Source of the DNA: Diphasiastrum complanatum
Taxonomy: Eukaryota > Streptophyta > Lycopodiopsida > Lycopodiales > Lycopodiaceae
Assembly: GCA_029204225.1 (NCBI GenBank)
Contig: MU832247.1
Span: forward strand, 1-64,000
Length of the DNA stretch: 64,000 nucleotides
Direction of reading: 5' to 3'
The position numbers were made by a program, and so were the translations under genes. The notes under the pieces were generated by a model. It was not told the DNA's origin. It did no database searches and worked only from the letters and a program-made list of their open reading frames with translations. Shown one piece after another: positions 36,861 through 48,075 of this stretch (its first letter is position 1; each line of letters opens with the position of its first letter).

Positions 36861-37842
36861 AGGTGAGGCTATTTTAAGTGTTTTTAGTCTTCATTTTCTT
36901 TGATATTTTTGTAGATCTTTTCTATATCAAGGTGATCAAAAAATGTATGGAGATGGGAATCAAACTAAAATGAAATCGAACTAATATCAAGATCAGATCA
37001 GGATCTAAAGAAAGATCGAATGGACGCAAAGATAGGAAATTGCAAATCCAAAAAGGCAATCGAGGAAGATCAAAAGGTACAAATGGATTTTGATGGTCAG
37101 TCACTCAAAAAAAAATTTAAACTTTCTCTGATGGCGAGTAATAGCTACCTAGGTATTGTAAATGACGATAAGAACACACTATGAAGTGGGCGAGTAAAAC
37201 TGGCGAGTAATTGCGAAAAATTAGATCATTACTCAATGGTTTGGTATATGGTAGATCGACACTATCTTGCTATTATGCTGATGGCGAGTAATGATACTGA
37301 ATAGATTGCAAAAAATCTCTATTGGTGAGTGATAAAAAAAGACGAGAAAACTGAAAAATGGCAGAAAATTCAAATCGATAAAAAATAGGCAAAAAATAGT
37401 TTATTACTAGTCAAACATCAGAATGCTAGATCTGAGATTTATAAGTATGCTCTATACTGATGGCAAATAATGATACTAAAGGAAAGATGCAAAAAATGGA
37501 CTTGGCAAGTAATAGCTTGTAGCGAGTAATAGCATGATTACTTGCCGAGTTGCCTGATGAGAATTCATTTGTGCAGAGGGTGAGTAAAGTTACTGTGAAA
37601 ATCTTGAAATTGTGAGGTTGGTGAGTAATAGACAATACTCGCCTAGCTAACTGATGATACATCCGAGTTTGCTTTGCTCTTTGGAAAAGTGGTGAGTAAT
37701 AAAAATCACAAAAAAGTGAAAAAAACATAGCAGGCGAGTAATAAACCTATAAAAAAAAAAGAAAAATAGCAAAAAATTGCAAACTAAAAATTAATTTCTA
37801 AATCTGCTTAGCACCGGTTCTCCGATAAAGGTGCCAGAAAAA
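36861..37842 (-). mobile_element. Gypsy leader with repeated GGCGAGTAAT motif and primer site 37816-37836
   Basis: About ten copies of (G)GCGAGTAA(T) or close variants (TGGCGAGTAATAG, GGTGAGTAATA, GGCAAGTAATAG) are scattered from 37131 to 37742 on the plus strand (ATTACTCGCC on the element's strand). The minus strand at 37836-37816 reads TGGCACCTTTATCGGAGAAC, a likely tRNA primer site, six bases from the LTR at 37843. Confidence 0.65.
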
Positions 37843-38330
37843 TGTTGTACCCTTTCTGTGTGTCCCTAATCGGTCAGATCTAGAGGGCAAAGAAGGGGTT
37901 TTATGGATCTCCAACCGGGTGAGTATTGTGAAAAATACAGATCCTAAGTGGATCTAAACTCCAAGATCATTGGCTTGAATGCTTGCACTCCAAACTACAT
38001 AAGCTAGGAATTGGCAACACATTCTATGCTACCTAGAATGCAAAGAACTTGATCAAAAAGCATTTATCACAAATGGAAACTTCCATAAACATCAAGTGCG
38101 GCCCAAAATAGCATTATACAGTCCATAATACATCAGCCTACCACTTTTGGAAAGCACCTAAGATCATACACACAAAGCTTGAACTCAATCACTACACAAT
38201 GCCAACAATGGAAGGAGAACCCAATAGAAAAATCTCTCATTAAGCAAATGAATACAATGGATCTGCTCCAACCTGTTTCTCCACGGCCTACCTGCTATAT
38301 ATAGCTGAGAGAGATGACTCTCTCTCCTCT
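37843..38330 (-). mobile_element. LTR (partial) of the minus-strand gypsy element
   Basis: It begins TGTTGTACCC beside the primer site. A TATA box (CTATATATAG) lies near 38290-38299. It runs into the plus-strand gypsy gag at about 38331, so its far end is truncated. Confidence 0.6.
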
Positions 38331-41300
38331 CAGAGCACCACTTGGATGCTTTGCATGTGGAGAAAATCACAGAGTTGCAGAATGCACAAATAAAGAAAAA
38401 TTTGTACCATTCTGTCGTGATTGTGGATATGGGCATTGCTATAAAGACTATCCAGCAAGACTAAAGCCACCACCAGTTACAACACTTGTAAATTTGATAA
38501 CCATCAAGCAAGGATCAATAGCTCAAATTAAACCAAGTGCACCCTTGATGGTGGTCACTAGAGCACAAAAGCAAAAAGAACCAGTAGTGGATCCAGTACC
38601 TGCTGATTCTATATCATTGAACGAAACACCAACAACATCGGGAGTCTATCTAAATCTTAATGCAAAAAAATGAAGATATCAGGATATGAGACAGTGGATT
38701 AAACATCTGCAAGAAGAAGAGGAACTTGAGGCTTCTAAAGTAACAGCTAAAGTTCGGTCTTCACCATTGCAGCCTCCAAGAAATTTACGTATGGATATGA
38801 ATGATCAATTACATCATCACAAAGAACCCTTCAAAATGATTGAACCGGAAGCATCGCATACAGAATTACTCATGAACATTTTGTCTAGCAAGATCAAGCG
38901 CAAAAGTTAGTTCAAGAAGAACTAGAAGTCCACCAAGAGTTACTTTTTTGTGCTGGATTTGAAGAATCTAACGATGTACTCCATGTTGGAGTCGCTTGGA
39001 AAGTGAACAAAAGAATATCACTTTGCCGATACCACAGAGACAATTTTCTAAAGAAGTAGCCGTGATAAATGGCGGTTCAGGAGTAACCTGATTTCTACAA
39101 ACCTATGTACAAAATGGGGCCTTACAAAGATTAAGCCTGCTACTTTTGCTATTAAGCTAGTGGATCAAACGACAGTTCGTCCACGAGGAATGGTGGAAGA
39201 TATACATGTCAGAATTGCAGGAGTACAGTTTGTCATTATTTTCGTCGTGATGGACTTACCATAAGACCCAAATGTCTACCGAGTTCTATTAGGACGTCCA
39301 TGGTTATGAGTTGTGCAAATAATTCATAATTGGAGTACCGGAAAAGTCACTTTTGAAAATCGTGAACGTGCAGTTAAAGTTGATCCTACGACTTGGACTA
39401 TCAAACCAGTGGTTCAAAAAGCGGATGACAATTCATCAACAACAGATCACACTTGTGATCGACCAGAGAAAAAATTGGGAATTCATTATGATTCTCAAAC
39501 GGATACTGTCAATTGGAATGAAGCTCTTGCAACAATTGATTGTACAGCAGGATATATGTGCCAACAAGATATTCAATCAGAGTTGAGCGAGATTTTCTTA
39601 TTAGATTGAACTTTGGATACACCAATCATGTTTCCACTAAAGGTGCTGAATGTAGCCTAGATATTAACAGAACCTATATCAGATCCAATTGAGGATGATC
39701 TCATACCAGTGAGCCATGCCTTAACTTATGATGGCAATGCAGAACTTACGGATGAACAAATTATACATCATATGGATTTGACCAGTTTTGGAGTGCGTAA
39801 TGTTCCTGATGAACCAACAATCAAATCGCCCAAAGCAATTATATTGAAGGGAGGAAGGATCACAAGTTTGATAACGAAGAAACAAGCTAAGCAACACTAT
39901 AATACGGTCCTGAAATGGAAAAATCTCCCTCAAAAGATTGATTCAAAGGAAGTGCCATCTCTATTGGATAAAGGCAAAGGAAAAGTCAAGAATGATTCTT
40001 CAAGTCAGATTTCCAGCAAGACATCATCGTCTAGAAAGTCTTTACCTGTGAAGAAAGATTTATCATCCCGAAAGTCATCACCTCCACGTTCACTTCCTGC
40101 TAAGAAGGCTAAACGAAGATCCAAGACAAGTCATTTTGAAAAAGAACAGGCAAATGTAGTCCAGCATGATATGCCAAAGCATTTTAAACGTTATACACTG
40201 GATGATGTGGTTATCATGTTACCTAAAGCACATTGTGAACCTGAAGAACACATGCCAGAATCTAAAGAGGTTTACGATGGCCCAGCTAGGACGCAGCCAA
40301 TGAATCTTGCTGAACCAGGAGAACCGAAAAAGATTGTACAAGTGGGATCACAACTTACTCCTGAACAATATCAAGCACTCCGTTTGCTACTTATTAAGTA
40401 TCAAGATTGCTTTGCATGGACTTATCAAGATTTGAAGGGTATTCCGACATCAGTGATTGAACATACCATACCTTTAGTACCGGATGCAATTCCAAAGGTT
40501 ACAAAGTTCTATCGTTGTAATCCTAATGTGGCAGATCTGATAAAGAAAGAACTTCAGAGATTGCTTGACGCCGATTTCATTTATGAGATCTAGCATACAG
40601 AATGGATTTCACCGATTGTCATTGTTCCTAAGAAAAATGAAAAATTGTGAATCTGTGTGAATCTCAAAGCATTGAATAAAGTGACACGGAAGAATCACTT
40701 TCCATTACCTTTTATTGAAAGCATTTTGGATCGCCTTGCTGGAGCGAAAGCTTATAATTTCTTGGATGGATTTAGTGGTTACAACCAGGTTAAGATTGCA
40801 CCTGTCGATTGCCACAAAACTGCTTTTGCAACAGAATGGGACACCTATGCTTACAAATAATGCTGTTTGGACTCTGTAATACACCAAGTTCATTCCAAAG
40901 AGTAATGCAATTTGCTTTTAAAGATTATCTGCAGAAATTTCTTGAAATTTACTTGGACGACTTGGGAGTTCATAGTATAGATACAGACCACCTGGATCGA
41001 TTGGAGAAAGTATTTGAAAGATATCGCAAATATCAGATTTTTCTAAATCCAAAAAAATGCTAGATATGGGTTTCGCACGGAGTTGTGCTTGGACATGTGA
41101 TATCAAGACATGGTGTTTCCACCGATTATTCTAAGATCAAGGTTATTGTGGAACTGCCACCGCCAGCAACAATTCAAGGAGTTTATGTGTTTATGGGTCA
41201 TGTGAACTACTATCGAATTTTTATTATCTTCTTTGTGGATTTAGCATGACCTATATGCAAACTAACTATTGTTCCTATTTGGACAGTAGAGGCGTTAGAA

Positions 41301-41435
41301 GCCTATGAAAAGTTAAAAAAAGCATTAACTTCAGCACCAATACTGCGTTCTCCAGATTGGACATTAGAGTTTCATGTTCATACGGATGCCTCAAAATATG
41401 CCATTGGATCAGTTTTGACGCAGCCAAGTTAGATG
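38331..41435 (+). pseudogene. Gypsy gag-pol: zinc knuckle, protease, reverse transcriptase, RNase H start
   Basis: In order: APLGCFACGENHRVAECTNK with FVPFCRDCGYGH (zinc knuckle plus extra CX2C, 38335-38450); a decayed retropepsin (HVRIAGVQF, DP..YRVLLGRPWL, about 39200-39307); a Lys/Ser linker; the RT start (GSQLTPEQYQALRLLL, YQDCFAWTYQDLKGI, 40340-40445); the RT core (WISPIVIVPKKNEK, LNKVTRKNHFPLPFIESILD, FLDGFSGYNQVKI, 40600-40800); FGLCNTPSSFQRVMQ and YLDDLGVHS (active site, about 40950); the connection (GHVISRHGVSTDYSKI); and EFHVHTDASKYAIGSVLTQP, where RNase H stops at about 41435. It carries roughly eight stops or frameshifts. It could be the missing middle of gypsy element 2, whose remaining RNase H starts at 24567, or a second copy. 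Confidence 0.85.
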
Positions 41436-41689
41436 CATACGCTAGCAAAGAATTTCTTCATGACAATACTACCATAGAATCTGATACAAGATCCGATGAT
41501 GAATAGTTGACACTTTGTATAATACAATCAATGTATTTACATTGGGTATTGCTCCTCTCTTGTTCAATGAATTTGCAAAGCAATTCTGAACATGTCATGA
41601 TGATCTTCTACTCAGCAATGATGATCTTCTACTCAGCAATCATCTAATTTTCTATTCCTATATGAACTTGCATGCTTTTCTAAACTTGT
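41436..41689. other. Junction between gypsy RNase H and the transposon gene 3' end
   Basis: No coding homology on either strand. A tandem duplication of 'atgatcttctactcagcaat' lies at 41600-41640. It probably includes the 3' untranslated part of the minus-strand gene at 41690-42921. Confidence 0.4.
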
Positions 41690-42921
41690 TGTATTGTGTG
41701 GACTTTGTTATATGTCGAATCTGAACTCTGCGGTAGAACCATTGAAACAATTGACAAATGTAGTTTCGTTTTTGATTGGTTCCTCCATGTTGTGTATTTC
41801 AATGAAATGCTGCTCGTGCTTGCCAGTGTGACTTCTCCATTGTGATCTCTTAGTATGTGCTGCATATGTCAAAATCATAATGTTAGTCTTATGTTTGGAT
41901 CTAAATATATATGAAAATTTGAAAGCATTTTGAAAATTTTATACTAACCATGTAATGAGTGATGTGATCTTCTCCCCATGCTTTTGATATTGCATTAACA
42001 AACTCGACACAAGTCCTTTGGACAGCTTTCTTATCAATATCAGAGTATTTTTCTTTTCTTAAAATAGCAATCATACTATCAAGCTTTTTCCATACATCAA
42101 CTTTTAGTACTCTGGTTTTGCCGTCTTTCTCGAAGTCCTGAGTGGCAGCAATAATATCTGTCCAGACTGAGTGTTGAATATTAGAAGCCTTACCAGTATG
42201 ATTTGATAGAAAATGACGTGCATTTGCTCCTCCTATGCTTGGCTTAGTTGGCATGTTCCCATTCTTTCCTGAAAGCTTTTCATCTTTTTGAATTTTGACA
42301 TGTCCTTTATGGAGTCTTGCTTTTGATAAAACACCTTCTAATTAAGAGATAGCTTCCTTTGCTAATGATGCTGGCTTAGTATTCCAAGCAAAAACTATAT
42401 GAAGATAAATGATCTTTTCTATTAATCTAACTTCTGCATGAAGAGTGCAAACATGCACATTTTTTAAGGGGATAGGCAGCACAGGCTTCCAGTTTGGATA
42501 TGCATATCTTCTAGTAATTCTTGTACTCCTAGTTACATCTTTTGCCATTTTCATGCAGTACAAACAAGGGTGTTTTGATGTAGCACCGTGAGAGACATTA
42601 TACATACATTTCAATGTTTTCAAATCACTTGCTAAGTGCCATTCAACATTGAAGTCTCCAACTCCTGGAACATTGAGAAATCCTCCATCCATATGGTCCT
42701 TGATGATCCTAGGATAAGATGTCCTTGAGAATATCCATGATAATATATCATGATCCTCTTTCATCACCTGTCCAAAGAATTAATCATACTTAGTTTACAA
42801 TGTATTAATACTATTCAATGAATGTAATGTAATAATGAGGCTAGTTATCTGAAACGCTGTTCAAATTCACTCAGAAATGAACTCAAGCCTGATTCTCGTG
42901 AGGATGATGAGGAAGAGGCCA
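41690..42921 (-). pseudogene. C-terminal part (and possible first exon) of the split transposon gene
   Basis: On the minus strand a start-like exon MASSSSSSRESGLSSFLSEF (42921 to about 42850) is followed, only 80 bases on, by the acceptor TTTGGACAG and an exon (42770-41949) with VMKEDHDILSWIFSRTSYPR, GDFNVEWHLASDLKTLKCMY, SHGATSKHPCLYCMKMAKDV, one TAA, then MPTKPSIGGANARHFLSNHT and VEFVNAISKAWGEDHITHYM, ending at the donor GTTAGT. A short exon after CATATGCAG (about 41867) contains DHNGEV. The block 'DLKTL..(M)(Y)..SHGATSKHPCLYC' looks like a zinc- or nucleic-acid-binding core known to me only from uncharacterised transposon-like proteins. It continues logically from the plus-strand piece ending FSVQSD at 24566. 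The parts are therefore separated and inverted. Confidence 0.55.
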
Positions 42922-43735
42922 TGGCAATAACGTGAATATCGCACTTGTGCGTGCGGGAGAACTGAACCAAATCTAACTATCAAAATGGTGCAGAAGATGG
43001 ATATGTACGGCAGACAGATATAGAATATCGCAGTTGTGCGCGAGTAGGTATAGTTGCAAGCAAACGGACAACAATGAGCGCGCACAAAAGCGATATGTCG
43101 CGAATTTTGAGAACGCAAAAGGTATTCAATTTCCGTGCCATTATATTAAATTTTTGCACGTGTGGTCAACGGACTTATGACACATGTCTACTTTCAGATC
43201 GACAACAGGCGCAGGCACGTGTGAGATGACACCTGCACACGTGTGAAATGACACCTGAACACGTGTCGCATGTTCATTCGATTGCTCATAAACACGTGTC
43301 GCTCTCGCATTCGGTCGTACAAATCCCACACGTGTAATGTGACAGGGTGACATGTGTTGCTCTCGCATTTGTCCGTACAACTCCCACATGTGTGACAGGA
43401 CGTTCTTTCGCACGTGCAAACCCCGATATAAAATCACAAATTTCGATGAATTTTTTTCACTTTTTTTTTCGCTCCGCATATCGCATTTGTGCGCGCCCTT
43501 CACAATCGAAATTCCTCCTACTGCCTTCCATGCGCACAGGTCCGATACATCTTTCCTCATATCGCACTTGTGCGTCTTTCCTCAAATCTAATCGTTCTCT
43601 CTGATATTCGGCTCGCATAGGTCCAATATACCGTACATTCTGTCCGTACATAGCAATCCTCTGCGAGTTCTTTATCATCCCTTCCTTCTCATCCTAACCT
43701 TCACACACAAGTCCGCTATCACATAGTTCACGCCC
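42922..43735. promoter_or_regulatory. Divergent promoter region with palindromic ATATCGCA..TGTGCG boxes
   Basis: This is the spacer between the minus-strand gene starting at 42921 and the plus-strand gene starting at 43736. Four copies of ATATCGCANTTGTGCG occur at about 42936, 43025, 43478 and 43559, and an inverted one lies at 43079-43096. The core CGCA-nn-TGTGCG is a palindrome. Between 43155 and 43400 there are at least six CACGTGT boxes and two copies of a segment 'gctctcgcatt.g.tcgtacaa..cccacacgtgt'. The spacing suggests a shared regulator or transposase binding, but this is inference. Confidence 0.5.
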
Positions 43736-45483
43736 ATGGATAGGAGAAAGCAGACAAGGAGAGACTTTTTCTCTCCTAGCTCATCCTCATCTCCTGCGGT
43801 TGCCATCACACCACTTGCTAGACCTAGAACGCGCAACCGCAGCAGGTGGCTCTATGAGATACGCAAGTATCAGAGGTCAACAGCTCTGTTGATTCCAAGA
43901 GCTCCATTCTACCGTGCTGTCCGGAACATAACAGGAAATGATCTCGGACAACACGTTAGATTCACACCGAGTGTTCTTCAGTGCCTTCAGGAGGCTGCTG
44001 AAGATTATATTAGCCTTTTTTTTTAGAATTCTTTTTTGCTTGCCATCCATACCAAGAGGGTTACCATAATGGCCAAGGATTTTCAGCTTCTGATGAGAAT
44101 GAGGGATAGGTACTGTAGGTTACATGTATCTCAACCTGCTGCTCCTAGACCAACTCCTGTAGATAGGACTAATCTTCCTATGAAGCGTCCTAGGAAGCAG
44201 ACAGCCCCCAAGCGTGCTCCTAAGAAAGTTAAGCCTAACCCTTCAAATTCTGTGAAGCCTATTCCAGAATCCATTGTAGATAATGCTGTTGTTGATAATG
44301 CTGTAAATATAGCTACCTCTGTTTTGGATACTCCTATAATTGTTGTAGATACTACACATCCACCTCCTTTTCCTCCTCCCAATTTCTATACATATATTGA
44401 TTCAGATGATTATCTTAAATTTGAGAAAGACATATCGGATGCTATAGATACAATTGGTACTCCTTTTTGTTTTAGACTAGATGAACTTGATTTTAGTATT
44501 TTAGAGTTCTAGATTGCCTGGATCTCAAAGACAGACGGGCTTCTATCAGTGATCCTGTGATAGAGTCCGGGCTGACACTCTTGCAATTTGACATTGCAAG
44601 AGATTCATCAAACGAGTTGCTGGTGCTGAGTAACTTTCTGCTCCAGGCCTTCAAGGAGAATAAGGACACATTGTCACAGTGTCTGACAAGTGGATTCACA
44701 CCAGCAACAAAGTATCTGGTCATTCCTTATCATACCAAGTACGATATATTAAGTGCTTCTTCCTGTTTTATGCATTAACATTGACATTTTCAATTTAAAT
44801 AGTTCTCAAAATTGCCGCTAAAATATTTTCAATCTTATTTTGCAGCGACCATTGGAATTTAAACCTGATCTCTATTAAGAGATTTGTAAATAATATTATT
44901 AAATGTTTTCGTGTCAAGATGAATTCGGCGAGAAATACGCATAAGGATGTAGATATATACATTCCATATCTAAGTAAATATATTCCTACAGACGTTCTCC
45001 ATTCTGTGGACTGGCAGATCGTCAGCTTGGAGGTAAACTCTGTCTTTCTTAATAGCATTTTGGAATCAGTATTCTAATGAAATATTTTCAATCTAATTCA
45101 TTCTGTTTCATAATTGATTTCTTGTGTGCTGAATTATTTTTCAGTCACCCCAGCAAAATGATTCATTCAGCTGTGGGTGGTACACATTGTACAATGCCAA
45201 GTTGTTTTTTGAGTGGTTCCAACAACAAGATGTTGATATTTCTAAGGTAATAAATTTTGTTTATTCTTATTTTGGAATCATGATTAGTTTTCTATTCTGG
45301 TGATGTTATTGGCCATTACTAATACATGAATGTTCTATTTTGCAGTTTACACTTCTTGAGTACACATCAAGCCAGGTGTACAAATTTAGGCAAGAAATTA
45401 TCCTGAGTATACTGGCTAGGGCAAGGCTTCAGCCTCCCGTTATTGATGATGGTGCAAAGGATGATGTAGTTGTACTAAATTAA
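43736..45483 (+). pseudogene. Histone-H3-fold / ULP1-type cysteine protease fusion
   Basis: ATG at 43736 in a good context (CGCCCATGG). Residues 1-10 MDRRKQTRRD echo the H3 tail. Residues 38-126 match the H3 histone fold: WLYEIRKYQRSTALLIPRAP, FYRAVRNITGND, VRFTPSVLQCLQEAAEDYI, a TAG at codon 97 (44024-44026) where H3 has Glu, then in the same frame FLLAIHTKRVTIMAKDFQLL. Loop 1 is one residue longer than in canonical H3, a feature of CENH3-type variants. A basic Pro/Lys linker and an acidic stretch follow to 44512. A one-base frame change there leads to a ULP1 (C48) domain: ATKYLVIPYHT, exon end 44738 (GTACGA), exon 2 44846-45032 (DHWNLNLISIKRF, His), exon 3 45145-45246 (SPQQNDSFSCGWYT: Gln, and Cys codon 45172-45174), exon 4 45346-45483. 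All GT-AG joins keep frame. Two lesions (TAG, one indel) suggest a recent pseudogene, or else errors. Confidence 0.7.
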
Positions 45484-45807
45484 GATCAGAAAAAATATAG
45501 ATAGCATAGAACAAAAATACATGTATAGACTTCATAGAAAAATATACATTGATATATCAAATGCTGCTCCAGTTTATGAATTTGGGAGCACAAAATACAT
45601 GTACAGATGCCCAACTTGGGCTTTCATTTATTGAATGAAAGGGTGTATACATAGATTTTTACTAAAGTTTAATTGAAACTATTGTTCTCCCACAATGGTG
45701 ATTGTTGTAGGTAGATCTTTGCAGCACGTTATCTGCTCCTGTCTTTTTCGCATCTGTGACATGGCAAATATTAGTGAATGTGCAATTGTAAATGATGACA
45801 TTTTTTA
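45484..45807. other. Convergent 3' spacer
   Basis: It lies between the tail of the plus-strand gene and the tail of the minus-strand gene. No further feature was recognised. Confidence 0.4.
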
Positions 45808-47053
45808 TTATTTTGTTCTATTTTGAAATGGCAATAAACATAAAGTATTTACGAGTCTTTCGTTGATGATAAAAAATCTGAAATATGTTGGTAGATTGGT
45901 TTGTAATAGCATGAGCTCTGTTATGATAAAATCAGGCTTCCAGTGCTCTTCCACCTCAACCATAGTCAAATATTCCTCATTGTAGATAATGCTTATCTCC
46001 ATTCGGTTTGTGTGACCATTTAGTTCAAAGTCTTGATCCAGTGGTAGCCATGTACCTTCAATTTCTTGTATCTCTGGTAGCTAAATGCGAGACTGAGCAT
46101 TTGCTTTTCGATATGATAACGAAAGATCATTGAGGACTTTTTAATCCTGCATTCTATGTCATTATTTGTTTTACTATCCCAAACTTGATCCATGAGATCT
46201 GACAAAGTCTCATCTGATAAATCCTTGCAAACAAATAAAGTTGGTGTCCTACGAACACTAGCTCTCGAGAAAAAATCAACAAATGTATGCAATGAGATAA
46301 ACCAACTTAGGTGAACAATTTTCGAGCCTGTGCTTATCTTCATAGCATTTTTAATATCAATGAGTAGCTTGCATCTCAAGGATTCAGAAACAATGATGTC
46401 AGGAGTAGGCCACTCATAACTTTGAAAACTAGGCAATGGAATTACTTCGAGCTTGCCAAAATCTCCATCTGTTTGTGGCGTATATAAAGATTCATAAAAA
46501 TAGATACCACAATCTGCAAGTTCCTTTGGACTTCTTCCTTTGTATTGTAGCTTTCCAACATCAGAGTGAATCATGTCTAATATTCCTACAAGTGATTGTG
46601 CGGGCTCCCATTCACTTATGCATGATGGATATAAATCTGAAAGAAAAAAACAATGTTGAAGCATTTAAATCATAATCTAAAGAGCATCAATTAAGGAAAT
46701 CACCTATGATTGCTGTAGAGTGCATATGTTTTGATATATTTACAGTTACATTTTTGATGATCATGAGGATTGATATCATGTACTTTGATTTCTGAATGCA
46801 TATATACATGTTGCACTAAGACTTCTGATATCGATTGACCTCTCGGAGTAGTCTTAAACTCCAAAATTTTTGCTTTCCAATAAGATTTGTAAGTCATTTT
46901 TGCTCTTTTCTTTTGTCAAAAATTGCCCTTTGATGATGGATGCAGCAATACCCATGAGTTCTTTGTATATTTTGTTGGCTTCCAGTTATCAGCTTCATCT
47001 TTCTCATTGTAAAGAATCACAGAATCGATTGTAGATCTGGGTCTTCTTGCCAT
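45808..47053 (-). pseudogene. Unrecognised multi-exon gene, possibly BAH-domain-like N-terminus
   Basis: The minus strand starts MARRPRSTIDSVILYNEKDE at 47053, then NWKPTKYTKNSWVLLHPSSK, TGA at 46918, and in the same frame YWKAKILEFKTTPRGQSISE with VLVQHVYMHSEIK. The pattern (V.LHP....YW.AKILE......V.V.H.Y...E) recalls BAH domains of chromatin proteins, but the match is weak. From about 46640 a second segment reads SCISEWEPAQSLVGILDMIH, LADCGIYFYESLYTPQTDG, EWPTPDIIVSESLRCKLLID, SWFISLHTFVDFFSRAS and ends GYHWIKTLN at 46020, a last piece continuing to 45808. I do not recognise the C-terminal part. The gene converges on the H3/ULP1 gene inside the same TIR-bounded segment. Confidence 0.4.
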
Positions 47054-47484
47054 TGCTATTTTCAAAGCTTGGGCGCCAAAAATCTCTCTGATATGTTACT
47101 TAATTTTAATTTTTTGTATCACATTTAATCTAATGTGAATGCCAACATAGTCACAGTTACTGCGTATACCATATTTTATGTAACTGTACATACTATATTT
47201 CTATAACTATAACTAGTATAGTTAGAAAATTTCATTATACTAACCAACATAGTAAAGTAAATTTAACTTGAAATATTGACATCGGGCAGATTAGCACGTG
47301 TCGGGCAGGAAGAAGAAACCAATGGGATACGTCCATGCTGTCCGGACACAAATTTCAAAGTTTTCTATATTGCATTTTTACTTTTTAGTTAATTTGAACT
47401 ACGTTACGTAGATTTCAAATCTGTGCTTTTGATTGGGCCTGGTGACGGTCGAAACTAAAGAAAAATAAATAAAAGTATCTTTAC
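47054..47484. other. Right subterminal region of the TIR element
   Basis: AT-rich, no gene. Near 47180-47250 there are near-repeats of 'taactatatttctataactataactagtatagttag', which fold back on themselves. Confidence 0.4.
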
Positions 47485-47519
47485 AAAGGGTCTTTTTGAT
47501 ATTGAGAACTCCTCTAATG
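47485..47519 (-). repeat. Right terminal inverted repeat, 35 bp
   Basis: Reverse complement of 22677-22711 with no mismatch. The gypsy LTR resumes at 47520. Confidence 0.85.
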
Positions 47520-48075
47520 TGATGCTCCTAAAGAACCCAAGCAGTTATAACCAAGAACCATAAGTTATGGAAGGTGTCTTTTGACATTCCACTAACTTGT
47601 GAGCCTCTTGGCCTTTCCTTTGCTTCCCCTTAACTCAATGACTTGTGTGGACATTCCATAGTGCTTTGGAGTGAGTCATTGGCCATGTATAAGAGAGGGA
47701 GAGGGCACCCAAATGAGGGGATATTTTTTTGGTTGTTGCTTGTTTCTATTCTTTAGTGGAAGGCTAGTGTGTAGAGAGCATAGATTTGGCTTGCTTGTTT
47801 TTGAGAGGATCACCATCTTTGGTATGGGACGTAGATGGGGGTAGGATCTTGAGCATGCTTGTGATTGTGATGGTAGTGATTGTGGTTTAGCAAGGGGGTA
47901 CTAGATAGTCTTGCTTGCGCATAAATCTAGCTATGGTTGGGTGGTGAATTCTTCTTGAGGCCATTTGATTGTCTACTTTTGGAAGGATCTTAGGAGATGC
48001 ACATTGGAGGGCTTTTGGAGGCATTGGTGGACATCAACTCAAAGGCTTGGTGGGCAGATCTTCCTTGTTGTAAAA
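47520..48075 (+). mobile_element. Remaining two thirds of the split gypsy LTR
   Basis: It aligns, in the same orientation, with the later part of the LTR at 3571-4647: CATAAGTTATGGAAGG (47561), GTGTGTAGAG, TTTAGCAAGGGGGTACTAGATAG and CTAGCTATGGTTGGGTGGTGAAT (47925-47950), ending near TTGTTGTAAAAG (48061-48072). No primer site follows, so with 22342-22676 it was most likely a solo LTR. Confidence 0.8.
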
